From: Foetidibacter luteolus
GTDB taxonomy: Bacteria > Bacteroidota > Bacteroidia > Chitinophagales > Chitinophagaceae
Reading direction: 5' to 3'
Assembly (NCBI RefSeq): GCF_009650435.1
Contig: NZ_VVIP01000033.1
Span: forward strand, 21,350-85,349
DNA length: 64,000 bases
In this document: piece after piece, positions 47,995 through 57,204 of the stretch
Numbering within the stretch: the first letter of the stretch is position 1
How the letters are laid out: every line of letters begins with the position of its first letter
The notes under the pieces: generated by a model
Told to the model about the DNA's origin: nothing
Database searches by the model: none
Seen by the model: only the letters and a program-made list of their open reading frames with translations
Position numbers and translations under genes: made by a program

Positions 47995-48211
47995 ATCGGA
48001 AGTAACATTGGGTTTTTTATGCAAGTTGGGCTCGACTTGTTACATAAACAAATTGCTAATACCAGCTTATGTTCGGGTAGTCGTATAACAATCAACTTTT
48101 GTTTTTAATTTCATCAGTAGTTTTTCAACCAACAGCGATTCTGAGCAGAAGGCAAACTAATTTCCAACCCGCATAAGGCCCTGCTTGTTAGCTGTGACTA
48201 AAGTTTAGCTC

Positions 48212-48748
48212 ATGAAATCCTTGACAGTTATACTGGCTTTAGCTTCAAGCGGACTAGCAATATTTGCGGAATTTCGCTCAATTAAAGAATCAACTTTATT
48301 TTTTGATTGGTTAGACCACATTCCTATAATTATTCTTTGGACATTAATGTTCATTTTTACGTTCTTAGCCACAAAAAGATTCATAAGTAGCAAGCATTTC
48401 ATGCCATTTCTTCCAGCAATGATTTGCATTCTCGGACTTTGTATAGTTTATTGGCACTCTGCGAAAAGAGAAGCCATTGGCAATTTACGATCTGTCTTTA
48501 CTGCGGCAACTTATCAAATTGGAAGTGACGGTGGTTTTATATTGGATTTTAAAAAAGGCGGACATTTAAAAGGAGAGAAACGTGATCATTGGGGTGTGAC
48601 TTATTATTGGGGCAACTATTCGCAAAACAAAGACACAGTTAACATAAATATACCCTTAGATTTTAAGCTTGGCAGACAAGCAATTTTAACTGACACCTCA
48701 TTGTGTATTGTATATGACACAATAAAATTTGACATTTATAAACAATAG
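48212..48748 (+). CDS. hypothetical membrane protein
   Basis: The 178-residue protein has three predicted hydrophobic segments: residues 4-19 (LTVILALASSGLAIFA), about 37-54 (IPIIILWTLMFIFTFLA) and about 66-82 (PFLPAMICILGLCIVYW). A polar C-terminal domain follows (GNLRSVFTAATYQIGSDGG, HWGVTYYWGNYSQNKDTVNI). No family is recognised. The sequence is AT-rich like its neighbours. It is the last gene of the block bounded by the related sequences at 45488 and 48778. Confidence 0.65.
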   Translation: MKSLTVILALASSGLAIFAEFRSIKESTLFFDWLDHIPIIILWTLMFIFTFLATKRFISSKHFMPFLPAMICILGLCIVYWHSAKREAIGNLRSVFTAATYQIGSDGGFILDFKKGGHLKGEKRDHWGVTYYWGNYSQNKDTVNINIPLDFKLGRQAILTDTSLCIVYDTIKFDIYKQ

Positions 48749-48777
48749 ATGCAGCCAGCATTTGTATTTGCAGAAGC

Positions 48778-48880
48778 ATGTCTTCTTTCTCCGAACAGTG
48801 TCCATCTCAAAGCACTTCTCAGCAATAGCCTTCTTCAACTGACTTTGCGGCAGGGAAGATGCAAATGACCATAAATAAAT
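48778..48880 (+). repeat. right copy of the ~100-bp bounding sequence
   Basis: Matches 45488-45590 in order and orientation, with diverged sequence between shared words. Confidence 0.65.
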
Positions 48881-48937
48881 AGATAAATTCCCTCGTTCCC
48901 ACCCTTTTTAGAATGCGCTACTTCAGGATGGCCTTAT

Positions 48938-49040
48938 CAATACCCGCTTAAAAGTCCCCCATGAAAAACTGAACGATGAACGGATTGCGACGCAACAGGC
49001 GATGCCATGAAATACTGTAGCTGGTACCTGAAACATTCTT
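48938..49040 (+). repeat. TGCGACGCAA-family dispersed repeat
   Basis: AATACCCGCTTAAAAG, GAACGATGAACGGATTGC, GACGCAACAGGCGATGCC and TAGCTGGTACC match copies at 51885 and 57045 nearly base for base. Confidence 0.92.
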
Positions 49041-49087
49041 CTTTTTCCACCATTTCCACAACCGCAGGGCGGTGTACCCATAATTAA

Positions 49088-49123
49088 TACGCCCATACAA
49101 GTAACCATACCTGCATGGGCGTA
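49088..49123 (-). terminator. terminator-like hairpin after the TonB receptor gene
   Basis: TACGCCCAT and ATGGGCGTA are perfect 9-bp arms with an 18-nt loop, 26 bp beyond the minus-strand stop. The tail is only moderately T-rich (TTAATTA). Confidence 0.6.
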
Positions 49124-49148
49124 GATAAGACTATCCTTTTAAACCAAA

Positions 49149-51557
49149 TTAGTTGCCGTGCCCCCTGAACTTGTAAGACAGGCTGAACACAAAATTCCTG
49201 GTCTTTTGGGGGTTTACTGTACTCCATCCGCCTGCATAACCTTTGTTGGTAATGTTGTTAAGGTTAAAGCCTAAACGAAACTTATCCGCATCATAGAATA
49301 AACTGCCGTTAAGGGTGGTGTAGGAGGGGATGGCGAAATTACCTGTAGAAGCCAGGTTGATGGTTAAATATTCACCCACATAGTTGCCGCCAAAACCAAT
49401 GCCCAGGCCGCTTAATTTACTGTTGGATAACTTATAGTTAACCCAGAAATTGCCCAGGTGGGGCGAGCCGCCATCCAACGGCCGCTTACCTTCCTCATAC
49501 CAACTGTTGCTGATGTCCCCTTTCAGTATCTTGCTGTCGTTGTAAGCATAGCCCAATATAATGCTCAACCCGTTTACGGGGTTGGCCTGAATATCGGCTT
49601 CAAAGCCTCTGCTGCGTGACTTTCCGCCCTGTATAGAAGTAAAAGGACGGGTGGGGTCTGCAATTACCACGTTATCTACGGTAATGTTATAATAGCTGAT
49701 AGTTGCATTTAATTTGTTGCCCACCAGGTTTGTTTTAATGCCGGCTTCAAACTGGTTGGCCTGCTCCGGTTTAAAATTCTTCACTTCACCTGTTGAGTTA
49801 CCATTCTCATCCGTTACAGCACCCGGGGCCACATTGTTAAAGCCGTTCATATAGTTTACAAAAAGGGCCACCTGGTCTTTAACGGGCTGGTAGTTTATGC
49901 CAAACTTTGGGGACAATGCAGTTTGCCCGAATTCGCTGTTCTTGAAATGATCAACCCTCAGGCTGGCCATGGCAGATAGCTGGGGAGTGATATTGAATAC
50001 GTCTGACACATACGCACTGTAAGCTTTGTCCTTTGGTGCGTAAGGGTAAGGTGTGCTGGTAGCCAGCAGCGCATCAACAGATGCACGGGTTAAATAGGTT
50101 ACCCTGGGTAAGTCATGCCCCGGGTTATAGGGGTCCCTGTAGTTTATTTCTCCCTGCAGGTTTACATTGTGTATCCTTTCGTAGCCTGTGCCGGCGGAGT
50201 TCTGGGTTCTGCTGAAATAATCCAGCCCCACGAGCACCCTGTTTCTAAACGAACCGATATTAAAGTCGCCTGTAAAATTTTGCTGAACATCAATTGTGTT
50301 GGTAGTTGACTGTGTTTTTGTAACCCACAGGCCAAAGTCGCGTTGCCCGTCTTCATTGTCGTAGAGATAGGTATAATACCCGTCTGAATTTGCCTGCCCG
50401 TTAGACAGTACGGTTTGTGAAGTCCATTTGTCGGACAGTTTATAAATCATTTGCGTTTGTACATTATAACGCGGCGACTTAATGGAAAGATCATTGCTGG
50501 TAAGCGATAGCTTCCTGTCGTAGTTTAAATCATCCAGGTCTTTAAACTGCAAAGGTGCGCTCCTGCCCAAAAATATCATCAGGGGGTTGGTTTTTTCTTC
50601 CTGCATAAATTCAGACACCAGCAGGAACGAGAGGCGGTCTGAAGCTTTGTAAGAAACAGTGGGCGCCAGGAAGAATGCTTTCCTGAAACCATAATCCTGG
50701 AAACTGTTTTCGTTGTGGTAGGCCGTATTAATGCGTACCAGCAATGCATTGTCTTTGGTTAAAGGTGTATTAATATCCGCGGTTAGGCGGCTTAAACCAA
50801 AACTGCCCGCTGTATATCCAATCTCGCCACCAAAATCTGCATAAGGCTTTTTGGTAACATTGTTTACCAGGCCGCCATAGCTAACAACAGGGGTACCGAA
50901 TAATGTACCTGAAGGCCCTTTGATCACTTCAATCCGCTCCAGGTTGGCAGGGTCCAGGTTGCCATTGGTAAGGCCGGGCAGCCCGTTAAGCATAGTAACC
51001 TGCGATTCAAAACCACGTATGGAAAAATAAGACCCCCCGTCCCCGTCACGGCCGGTTGATTCCCAAAGGCGAAAAACACCGGGTACATTCTTCAATGCAT
51101 CGTCATAGCTGGTAACCGCCTGTTGTTTAAGCAGGTCTGCAGAAACAACATTATACACCTGCGGGTTTTCAAGGTTCTTCAGGGGCATTTTAGCAACGTA
51201 TTCGCTGTTTGTTTTGGAGCGGTTGGAAGATATGATTACCTCTCTCAACTGATTTTGTGTTTCAATAAGTGAGAAATCCACCGTTACCGTTTCTCCCGGT
51301 AAAACCTTCACCGCTGTTTCTTTGGTTTCGATGCCTATGTAAGAAGCCGACAGTATATAACTGCCGGGTGAAATGTTTTTAAGTTCGTAATACCCCTGCC
51401 TGTTTACAACAGTACCCCTTTGGGTTCCTTTAAGGGTTATGCTCACTGATGCGGCCGGCTTGCCGTCAGAAGTTTTGATGGTTCCTTTAATGGTTCCGTT
51501 TTGGGCAAATGAACTGAGGCATAAGAACAGAAAGGCAATTAAATAGGTTAGTTTCAT
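49149..51557 (-). CDS. TonB-dependent siderophore-type receptor with carboxypeptidase-regulatory N-domain
   Basis: ATG 51557 gives a signal peptide (MKLTYLIAFLFLCLSSFAQ); the frame is open 34 codons further upstream, which I leave out. The 802-residue protein has a CarboxypepD_reg-like domain (about 22-105: GTIKGTIKTSDGKPAASVSI), a plug domain (about 130-250: YDDALKNVPGVFRLWESTGR, FSIRGFESQVTMLNGLPG, IEVIKGPSGTLFG) and a 22-strand barrel. Within it, YFSRTQNSAGTGYERIHN, SPKFGINYQPVKDQVALFVN and FEAGIKTNLVGNKLNATISY resemble siderophore receptors of the FhuA/FcuA kind. It should import a ferric siderophore or similar chelate with TonB energy. It is divergent from an orphan sensor kinase. Confidence 0.92.
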   Translation of the reverse strand: MKLTYLIAFLFLCLSSFAQNGTIKGTIKTSDGKPAASVSITLKGTQRGTVVNRQGYYELKNISPGSYILSASYIGIETKETAVKVLPGETVTVDFSLIETQNQLREVIISSNRSKTNSEYVAKMPLKNLENPQVYNVVSADLLKQQAVTSYDDALKNVPGVFRLWESTGRDGDGGSYFSIRGFESQVTMLNGLPGLTNGNLDPANLERIEVIKGPSGTLFGTPVVSYGGLVNNVTKKPYADFGGEIGYTAGSFGLSRLTADINTPLTKDNALLVRINTAYHNENSFQDYGFRKAFFLAPTVSYKASDRLSFLLVSEFMQEEKTNPLMIFLGRSAPLQFKDLDDLNYDRKLSLTSNDLSIKSPRYNVQTQMIYKLSDKWTSQTVLSNGQANSDGYYTYLYDNEDGQRDFGLWVTKTQSTTNTIDVQQNFTGDFNIGSFRNRVLVGLDYFSRTQNSAGTGYERIHNVNLQGEINYRDPYNPGHDLPRVTYLTRASVDALLATSTPYPYAPKDKAYSAYVSDVFNITPQLSAMASLRVDHFKNSEFGQTALSPKFGINYQPVKDQVALFVNYMNGFNNVAPGAVTDENGNSTGEVKNFKPEQANQFEAGIKTNLVGNKLNATISYYNITVDNVVIADPTRPFTSIQGGKSRSRGFEADIQANPVNGLSIILGYAYNDSKILKGDISNSWYEEGKRPLDGGSPHLGNFWVNYKLSNSKLSGLGIGFGGNYVGEYLTINLASTGNFAIPSYTTLNGSLFYDADKFRLGFNLNNITNKGYAGGWSTVNPQKTRNFVFSLSYKFRGHGN

Positions 51558-51575
51558 GCTGCGAAATTTTCGCGG

Positions 51576-51583
51576 CGAAAGTA
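51576..51583 (-). promoter_or_regulatory. putative -7 box for the TonB receptor
   Basis: Minus-strand TACTTTCG, one mismatch from TAnnTTTG, 18 bp before the ATG. The same TACTTTYGC word and spacing occur before tyrS. Confidence 0.4.
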
Positions 51584-51709
51584 GCCCGGCGATATACGCC
51601 AGGGTAACGAAATGGGGAAATAAAGTGTTGAATTCGGGAATTTTACCGGTGATAATCAATAATCAGCAGGTAGCATTCAATTGATATTTTCTGCACACAG
51701 GTACAGGAA

Positions 51710-51795
51710 AATTTATGGGCCCGGCAGGACGTACTACTATCGGGCTTTACTTGCGTCGCACTCTTGTACGTTCGGTAATTCTGTGCGGCAATGTG
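51710..51795 (-). repeat. TGCGACGCAA-family dispersed repeat
   Basis: TTTATGGGCCCGGCAGGACG, TACTACTATCGGGC and TTGCGTCGCACTCTTGTACG followed by TTCGGTAATT make this the clearest copy of the GGGCCC-ended form. Confidence 0.93.
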
Positions 51796-51884
51796 CAGCA
51801 GGTTGCCATTGTTGAATATCCTTTTGTTCAAGTTTCAATGTTGGCAGCCGGGGCCTCTTAAAGGCAGATCCGTTAAATAATACC

Positions 51885-51985
51885 CGCTTAAAAGGCGCCA
51901 TAAAAACCGAACGATGAAAGGATTGCGACGCAACCGGCGGTGCCATGAAATACCGTCGCTGGTATCTGTAATATTCTTTTCTTTC
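51885..51985 (+). repeat. TGCGACGCAA-family dispersed repeat, inverted to its neighbour
   Basis: ATACCCGCTTAAAAGG, CCGAACGATGAAAGGATTGC and GACGCAACCGGCGGTGCC. With the copy at 51710 it forms an inverted pair 90 bp apart between the divergent receptor and kinase genes. Confidence 0.93.
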
Positions 51986-52089
51986 TCCTGGTCGTCGCCG
52001 GAAATTTTTACAACGATGCCCTGCCAGCAACATCTGTTACTCCTGCCTGGCGCATGTTATGTAAACCTGCATTATCTTTCCGTATTGCT

Positions 52090-55000
52090 ATGATGAAAAA
52101 TGTCTTTACAATTTTGTTGATGTTGTTTGGTATTTGCGTATATGCGCAGCTTCCGGTTTCGGGGCAATTGCATTTTAATTTTATGGGTGTTAAGGAAGGT
52201 TTGCCGGAGGGAACAGTAAACTGTTTGCTGCAGGACAGGCATGGCTATGTCTGGATAGGCACCCAGAATGGCCTGGTAAGGTTTGATGGCTACCAGACAA
52301 AAATTTATGGGCTTACAACGGGGGATGGCAACCTGTCTAACATAATTACTATTTACGAAGACAGGAAAGGCACGCTGTGGATAGGCACTTACTATGAAGG
52401 ATTGTTTTATTACGACAGGGCGACGGATAATTTTGTTCGCTGTAAATTAAATGCCTCAAACAAGCAACAAGACAGCTATGCTGTCAGAACAATCCTGGAA
52501 GATAATAATGGAAGCCTGTGGCTGGTAGTGCGTAACCTGCAACAGCAAACGGCAGGGCTGGCTTTTTACAACACACAAACAAAAAAAACCACACACTACA
52601 ATAAAAATGAACAGGGCGGGCGCCGCCTGAACGCGGGTTCGTTTTACGACCTGTTTAAGGATAGCAAAGGCGCTATCTGGGCAGGGTCTGACAATGGCCT
52701 GTACAACTATGATGCAGCAACAGGGAGCTTTACCGGGCATTTTAATACCGCCGACAGCAGCCGCCAAAAGGCAGTTGCCAAAATTGCGGAGGACAGCCTG
52801 CACCCCGGCATCTTATGGGTTAGCGCCTGGAGTATTAAGCCTCTTAAAGATGAAGGGCTTTGGCGTTATGATACCCGGCAGCGTGGCCTGCAGGTAATAA
52901 AACATGAAGCTGGTAACCCCAACAGTTTACTTACAGACGAAATATGGGACATTAAAAATTACAAAAAGGGCTATTTGTGGATTGCTACAGATACCGGCCT
53001 GTCAGTTTATAACACCAGCACAAACAGCTTTGAAAACTTTATACCCGCAGATGCCCGGAAAAACTCGGCAGACAATTACATAACTGCTATGGAAAAAGAC
53101 GGTAAGGGCAACCTTTGGTGTAAAACAGGCAGGGGAGTTTTGTTTTTTAACAGCGATACAAAAACATTTACCCGTTACACCACCGGCGGTGTAAATGCCG
53201 TTAACCTGCAGAGCAATACCATAAGAACAATGATGCTGGCTAAAGATGGCATGCTGTGGATTGGCGCGGAACAAATAGGCCTGCAATGGATAAACACAGA
53301 GCGTAGCAGGTTTGCACTGTATAAATATAACCCCGGTAAACCCCACCATTTTAGTGGAAACTCAGCTAATAAATTTGCGGCATCAGCAGATGGCAGCTTA
53401 TGGATAAGCTCCGCCAATGGCTTATACCAGTGGAGTGCTGGCGCCGATTCTTTTAAGCTGGTGGTTTTAAACAAACAGGCAGGTGGCAGTTTATTCACTT
53501 CAACGGTTGTAGTAGACAAAGAAGGGTTGGTATGGTGCAGCCAGTATAACAATACCGGTGCGCCTAACGGCATTTACAGTTACAACCCCCTTACTAAAAA
53601 AGTAACAGGCTACCAGCATGATGAAAAGGATACCTCATCATTACCCGGAAATAATGTACAACAAATGCTGGTAGACCATACCGGCCTGTTATGGGTAGGT
53701 ACTTTTGGAAATGGTGTATGCACTTTTGATAAAACAGCCGGCAGGTTTACCAGGTACCGTTATATAAACAATACCGGTTTCAACAGCGCTGTTGAGGCCC
53801 CTAACGGTGCGTTGGATGACGACCAGGTGCAAAGCATCTGCGAAGACCCGCAAGGCAATATATGGATAGGCACCAACAATGGAAACCTCAATAAGTTTAA
53901 CAGGCAAACCAATACATTCACTTCCTGGCCCAGGAATATACCCGGCTTCAGTACTATCATGAACATATATGCGGACAGTAAACAAAACATCTGGGCCGGT
54001 TCTTATATGAGTGGCCTGTTTCGTTTTGATTCCGGCACGCAACGCTATAAAAGATTTACTGAAGCTGATGGATTGTTATACAACGGAAGCTGGGGCATTA
54101 ATGAAGATAAAGCGGGCAATTTATGGGTGGTATCGCCCAGGGGGCTTTCTGTACTTAACCCCAAAAACAACCAGGTACGCAATATTTCGATGGAGAATGG
54201 TTTGCCTGGCGAGCCCATTTCATTTAATATTTTCAGAACGGGCGACGGGCGTTTTATTACCGGCACCAAAGAAGGGTTTATGGTATGGAACCCTGATGAT
54301 TTTTCACCCGGCAATACAATGTTGCCCATAGTGCATATTGAATCAATCTCTTTTGATAAGGATGGCGCCGGTGAGGCCACTGATTCGTCCATTGTAACAT
54401 TTGACAAAACCAATCTGAAGTTGCGCCATAACGAAAACCGGCTTACGTTTCACTATACAGGTATACAGTTTCAAAGCCCTAAACTGGTGCGTTACATGTA
54501 TATGCTGGAAGGTTATGATGATGACTGGGTTGATGGCGGTACGCAACGCCAGGTAACATATACCAATCTTTCACCGGGCACCTATACCTTTCATGTAAAA
54601 GCGGTTAACAGCCTTGGCGCCTGGAGCGAAAAGGCAGACAGCATAACGGTTACTGTTGCACCACCCTGGTGGCAAACCTGGTGGGCCTGGGTATTGTATG
54701 TAACAGCATTTGTGGTGGGTGTGTCTGCTATCATAGCCTACCGGTCTGTAAAGCTTAAAAGAGAAAATAAGGTACTGGAAGAAAAGGTAAATGAGCGCAC
54801 CCGCCAGTTAAACGAATCCCTTGCTGAGCTTAAGGCTACCCAGGGCCAACTGGTACAATCAGAAAAAATGGCATCGCTGGGCGAGCTTACAGCCGGCATA
54901 GCGCATGAAATACAGAACCCGCTCAATTTTGTCAATAATTTTTCAGAGTTAAATACGGAGCTTGTAAGTGAACTGAAAGAAGAGCTTGACAAGGGCAACG

Positions 55001-55611
55001 CCGGCGATGCGCAGGCAATAGCAGATGATATCGCACTTAATTCACAAAAGATACTGCAGCATGGCAAACGTGCAGATGCCATTATAAAAGGCATGTTACA
55101 GCACTCCCGTAAAAGTACCGGCCAGAAAGAACCTGCGAACATTAATGACCTTGCTGATGAATACCTGCGGTTAAGTTATCATGGCTTAAGGGCAAAGAAC
55201 CCCTCGTTTAATGCATCCATGAAAACAAGTTTTGATAAAACCGTTGGCCCTGTAAACCTGGTGCCGCAGGATATAAGCCGGGTATTGCTCAACCTTTTCA
55301 ATAATGCGTTTTATGCGGCGTCTGAAAAACAGAAATCAGCCCCGCCGGGCTACCAGCCAACCGTAACTGTAACCACTAAAAGGTTGGCATCTGCTGTAGA
55401 AGTAACCGTTAGCGATAATGGCAATGGTGTTCCCCAGTCTATCGTCAACAAAATATTTCAACCCTTTTTTACTACCAAACCCACAGGGCAGGGCACAGGG
55501 TTGGGCCTAAGCCTTAGCTACGATATCATCACCAAGGAGCACCAGGGAAAACTTGAGTTGCAAACAACAGAGGGGGAGGGGGCCAGCTTTATAATTACCT
55601 TGCCTGCCTAA
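52090..55611 (+). CDS. Reg_prop sensor histidine kinase (no receiver domain)
   Basis: ATG 52090 gives a signal peptide (VFTILLMLFGICVYAQ); the frame is open 12 codons upstream. Of 1173 residues, about 25-770 form two seven-bladed propellers of two-component regulator repeats (LLQDRHGYVWIGTQNGLVRF, YEDRKGTLWIGTYYEGLFYY, and many more). A Y_Y_Y domain follows (LVRYMYMLEGYDDDWVDGG, LSPGTYTFHVKAVNSLGAW) and a membrane helix at about 862-885. The kinase core has the H-box GELTAGIAHEIQNPLNF (His939) and an HATPase domain (VSDNGNGVPQ, FTTKPTGQGTGLGLSLSYDI). There is no receiver or DNA-binding domain and no response regulator nearby. The periplasmic part probably senses a ligand. Confidence 0.95.
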   Translation: MMKNVFTILLMLFGICVYAQLPVSGQLHFNFMGVKEGLPEGTVNCLLQDRHGYVWIGTQNGLVRFDGYQTKIYGLTTGDGNLSNIITIYEDRKGTLWIGTYYEGLFYYDRATDNFVRCKLNASNKQQDSYAVRTILEDNNGSLWLVVRNLQQQTAGLAFYNTQTKKTTHYNKNEQGGRRLNAGSFYDLFKDSKGAIWAGSDNGLYNYDAATGSFTGHFNTADSSRQKAVAKIAEDSLHPGILWVSAWSIKPLKDEGLWRYDTRQRGLQVIKHEAGNPNSLLTDEIWDIKNYKKGYLWIATDTGLSVYNTSTNSFENFIPADARKNSADNYITAMEKDGKGNLWCKTGRGVLFFNSDTKTFTRYTTGGVNAVNLQSNTIRTMMLAKDGMLWIGAEQIGLQWINTERSRFALYKYNPGKPHHFSGNSANKFAASADGSLWISSANGLYQWSAGADSFKLVVLNKQAGGSLFTSTVVVDKEGLVWCSQYNNTGAPNGIYSYNPLTKKVTGYQHDEKDTSSLPGNNVQQMLVDHTGLLWVGTFGNGVCTFDKTAGRFTRYRYINNTGFNSAVEAPNGALDDDQVQSICEDPQGNIWIGTNNGNLNKFNRQTNTFTSWPRNIPGFSTIMNIYADSKQNIWAGSYMSGLFRFDSGTQRYKRFTEADGLLYNGSWGINEDKAGNLWVVSPRGLSVLNPKNNQVRNISMENGLPGEPISFNIFRTGDGRFITGTKEGFMVWNPDDFSPGNTMLPIVHIESISFDKDGAGEATDSSIVTFDKTNLKLRHNENRLTFHYTGIQFQSPKLVRYMYMLEGYDDDWVDGGTQRQVTYTNLSPGTYTFHVKAVNSLGAWSEKADSITVTVAPPWWQTWWAWVLYVTAFVVGVSAIIAYRSVKLKRENKVLEEKVNERTRQLNESLAELKATQGQLVQSEKMASLGELTAGIAHEIQNPLNFVNNFSELNTELVSELKEELDKGNAGDAQAIADDIALNSQKILQHGKRADAIIKGMLQHSRKSTGQKEPANINDLADEYLRLSYHGLRAKNPSFNASMKTSFDKTVGPVNLVPQDISRVLLNLFNNAFYAASEKQKSAPPGYQPTVTVTTKRLASAVEVTVSDNGNGVPQSIVNKIFQPFFTTKPTGQGTGLGLSLSYDIITKEHQGKLELQTTEGEGASFIITLPA

Positions 55612-55659
55612 AGGGTAAGTAATAACCTGGATGAAGCCAGGTTCTTGGGCGTTATGCAT

Positions 55660-55740
55660 TATTATGAGCCCGGCCGGGGATTTTCATGGCATCGTTCCTT
55701 GCGTCGCACAGCGTGTACGTTCGGTAGTTATGGCGGCTTT
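55660..55740 (-). repeat. TGCGACGCAA-family dispersed repeat
   Basis: TTATGAGCCCGGCCGGGG, TTTCATGGCATCGTTCCTTG and CGTCGCACAGCG followed by GTACGTTCGGTAG. This copy joins features of both family forms (GCCCGG end and the GGCATCGTT centre), showing they are one family. Confidence 0.92.
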
Positions 55741-55842
55741 TCAGACCCGGGTAGGGGGCATTGTGTATGGTTGATCAAGCTACGCATCCCCGCCACCATC
55801 AGCGTTACATTGCATTGGATACAGCGGTTAGCTGTCAGGTAA

Positions 55843-56043
55843 TTTCGGATTGCCTGGTGCGAGGGTGTACGCACCGGTGAGACAACTGAAACTAAAGATA
55901 CTACTTATGAATATTCTCATTCGAAAGTAACTACCTAAGAGGACAGCGGGTTTGATAAGTTGAACGATTTAGAAAGGGAAACGCTTAAAATGAATGGCGG
56001 AATTATTGAAAAAGTTTTAAACTTAAATAATACACCAAAATAG
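55843..56043 (+). pseudogene. broken ORF upstream of the LRR-like gene
   Basis: From 55843 to the TAG at 56041 a single frame reads as a plausible protein end, interrupted once by TAA (55936-55938): VRTGETTETKDTTYEYSHSK before it, and FDKLNDLERETLKMNGGIIE then KVLNLNNTPK after it. No start codon with a credible upstream domain is present, since the left side runs into repeats. It ends 10 bp before the LRR-like ATG, the usual spacing of co-transcribed genes. It may be the residue of a displaced toxin tip or another lost gene. The source family is not recognised. Confidence 0.5.
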
Positions 56044-56053
56044 AGTTAGGCAC

Positions 56054-56866
56054 ATGGAACTGAATTTAAAGCGAAGTATTGATGCTGATATTTTGTTTGC
56101 GCATCTTGACTTCAACAATATTGATGAATGTTTAGGTGTCGCTAAAAATCAGGGGGTTACCAATTTTATATTAAATCCTATGTTTGGATGGAAAGAGGGG
56201 GGTAGAATAGATTTTGTTGAGAGAAATCCATGGATTGAAGGAATACAGATTGTAGCAGATGATTGTGATGTCTCGCCTTTAAACTATCTAAGAAAGCTGA
56301 AGTATCTCTCAGTGCCTGGCAATAAATATAAAGGAGAGCTTGACTTCAAAAATTTTGCTGATTTGAAACATTTATTTGTTTACTGGAATAAAAAGAACTA
56401 CAAGGGTATTGAAAATTGTGAGCAAATAGAAAATTTATTTATGTGGAGATGGCCGTTTAAAGACGTTAGTATGTTTAGCTCTATGAAGAACCTCAACAAT
56501 TTGAACTTGTTTTTTTCTTCTTTGGAGGATTTGAATGGCGTTGAATATTTATCAGCTATAAATAAACTCAAAATCTACTCAGCCCCGAAACTTTCTGATA
56601 TATCCCAACTTGAAAAAATCTCTTCTAAGATTACAAAAATTTATTTTGAATTATGCTGGAATATCAAAAGTTATAGAAGTGTGGAAAAAATGATCAACCT
56701 GCAGTCGCTCTATATTTACAGATGCGCTTCCCTGGATTGTGTTAAGTTTATAGAAAATTTTAATCAATTAGAGTACGCATATATAGGTGTGGATGTGTTA
56801 GATGGTGATATTGAAATACTTAAGAAGAAAAAAATTGAGTATAAGAAAAGCACGCTGTATTCTTGA
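56054..56866 (+). CDS. leucine-rich-repeat-like hypothetical protein, AT-rich
   Basis: The 270-residue protein has irregular LRR-like units of about 21-24 residues: LRKLKYLSVPGNKYKGELDF, FADLKHLFVYWNKKNYKGIE, MKNLNNLNLFFSSLEDLNGV, LSAINKLKIYSAPKLSDISQ, MINLQSLYIYRCASLDCVKF. There is no signal peptide. GC content is clearly lower than in the flanking kinase and permease genes, suggesting recent transfer. It lies directly after a broken ORF and between two inverted copies of the TGCGACGCAA repeat (55660 and 57045). Short cytoplasmic LRR-like proteins of this kind occur as immunity-like orphans, but the function here is unknown. From 56867 to 57204 only the second repeat copy is seen. Confidence 0.75.
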   Translation: MELNLKRSIDADILFAHLDFNNIDECLGVAKNQGVTNFILNPMFGWKEGGRIDFVERNPWIEGIQIVADDCDVSPLNYLRKLKYLSVPGNKYKGELDFKNFADLKHLFVYWNKKNYKGIENCEQIENLFMWRWPFKDVSMFSSMKNLNNLNLFFSSLEDLNGVEYLSAINKLKIYSAPKLSDISQLEKISSKITKIYFELCWNIKSYRSVEKMINLQSLYIYRCASLDCVKFIENFNQLEYAYIGVDVLDGDIEILKKKKIEYKKSTLYS

Positions 56867-57044
56867 TCATAATGAATCTTTAATGAATTCTCCGGTTACT
56901 CCTTCTATCTGGAGAGTTAGCATAAATCGGCCCTTTAGATTGTAAATAAGATGCGGTCCAAAGACTGCCTCTTAAGCTAGGTTTTGGCCGTGTGATTGTA
57001 GTGTTTTGAGGCCATAGGGATGCAAAATTTTACAGAAGCCCTAC

Positions 57045-57140
57045 TAATACCCGCTTAAAAGTCCCCATGAAAAACCGAACGATGAAGTGCTTGCGACGCA
57101 ACAGGCGATGCCATGAAATACCGTCGCTGGTATCTAAATA
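57045..57140 (+). repeat. TGCGACGCAA-family dispersed repeat
   Basis: AATACCCGCTTAAAAG, ACCGAACGATGAAGTGCTTG, CGACGCAACAGGCGATGCC and CCGTCGCTGGTATC. Inverted relative to 55660-55740 across the LRR-like gene. Confidence 0.93.
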
Positions 57141-57204
57141 TTCTCTTTCCCAGTATTTATTTGACACAGTATAACAATGCCCCTTTCTATACATGCATGC
57201 TTTT

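Noticed and set aside
56041..56054. Integron-like attC core (GTTAGGC just before the LRR-like ATG), and a weaker GTTAGC word near 48190
   Set aside because: No complementary GCCTAAC partner or integrase is present, so the match is probably chance.
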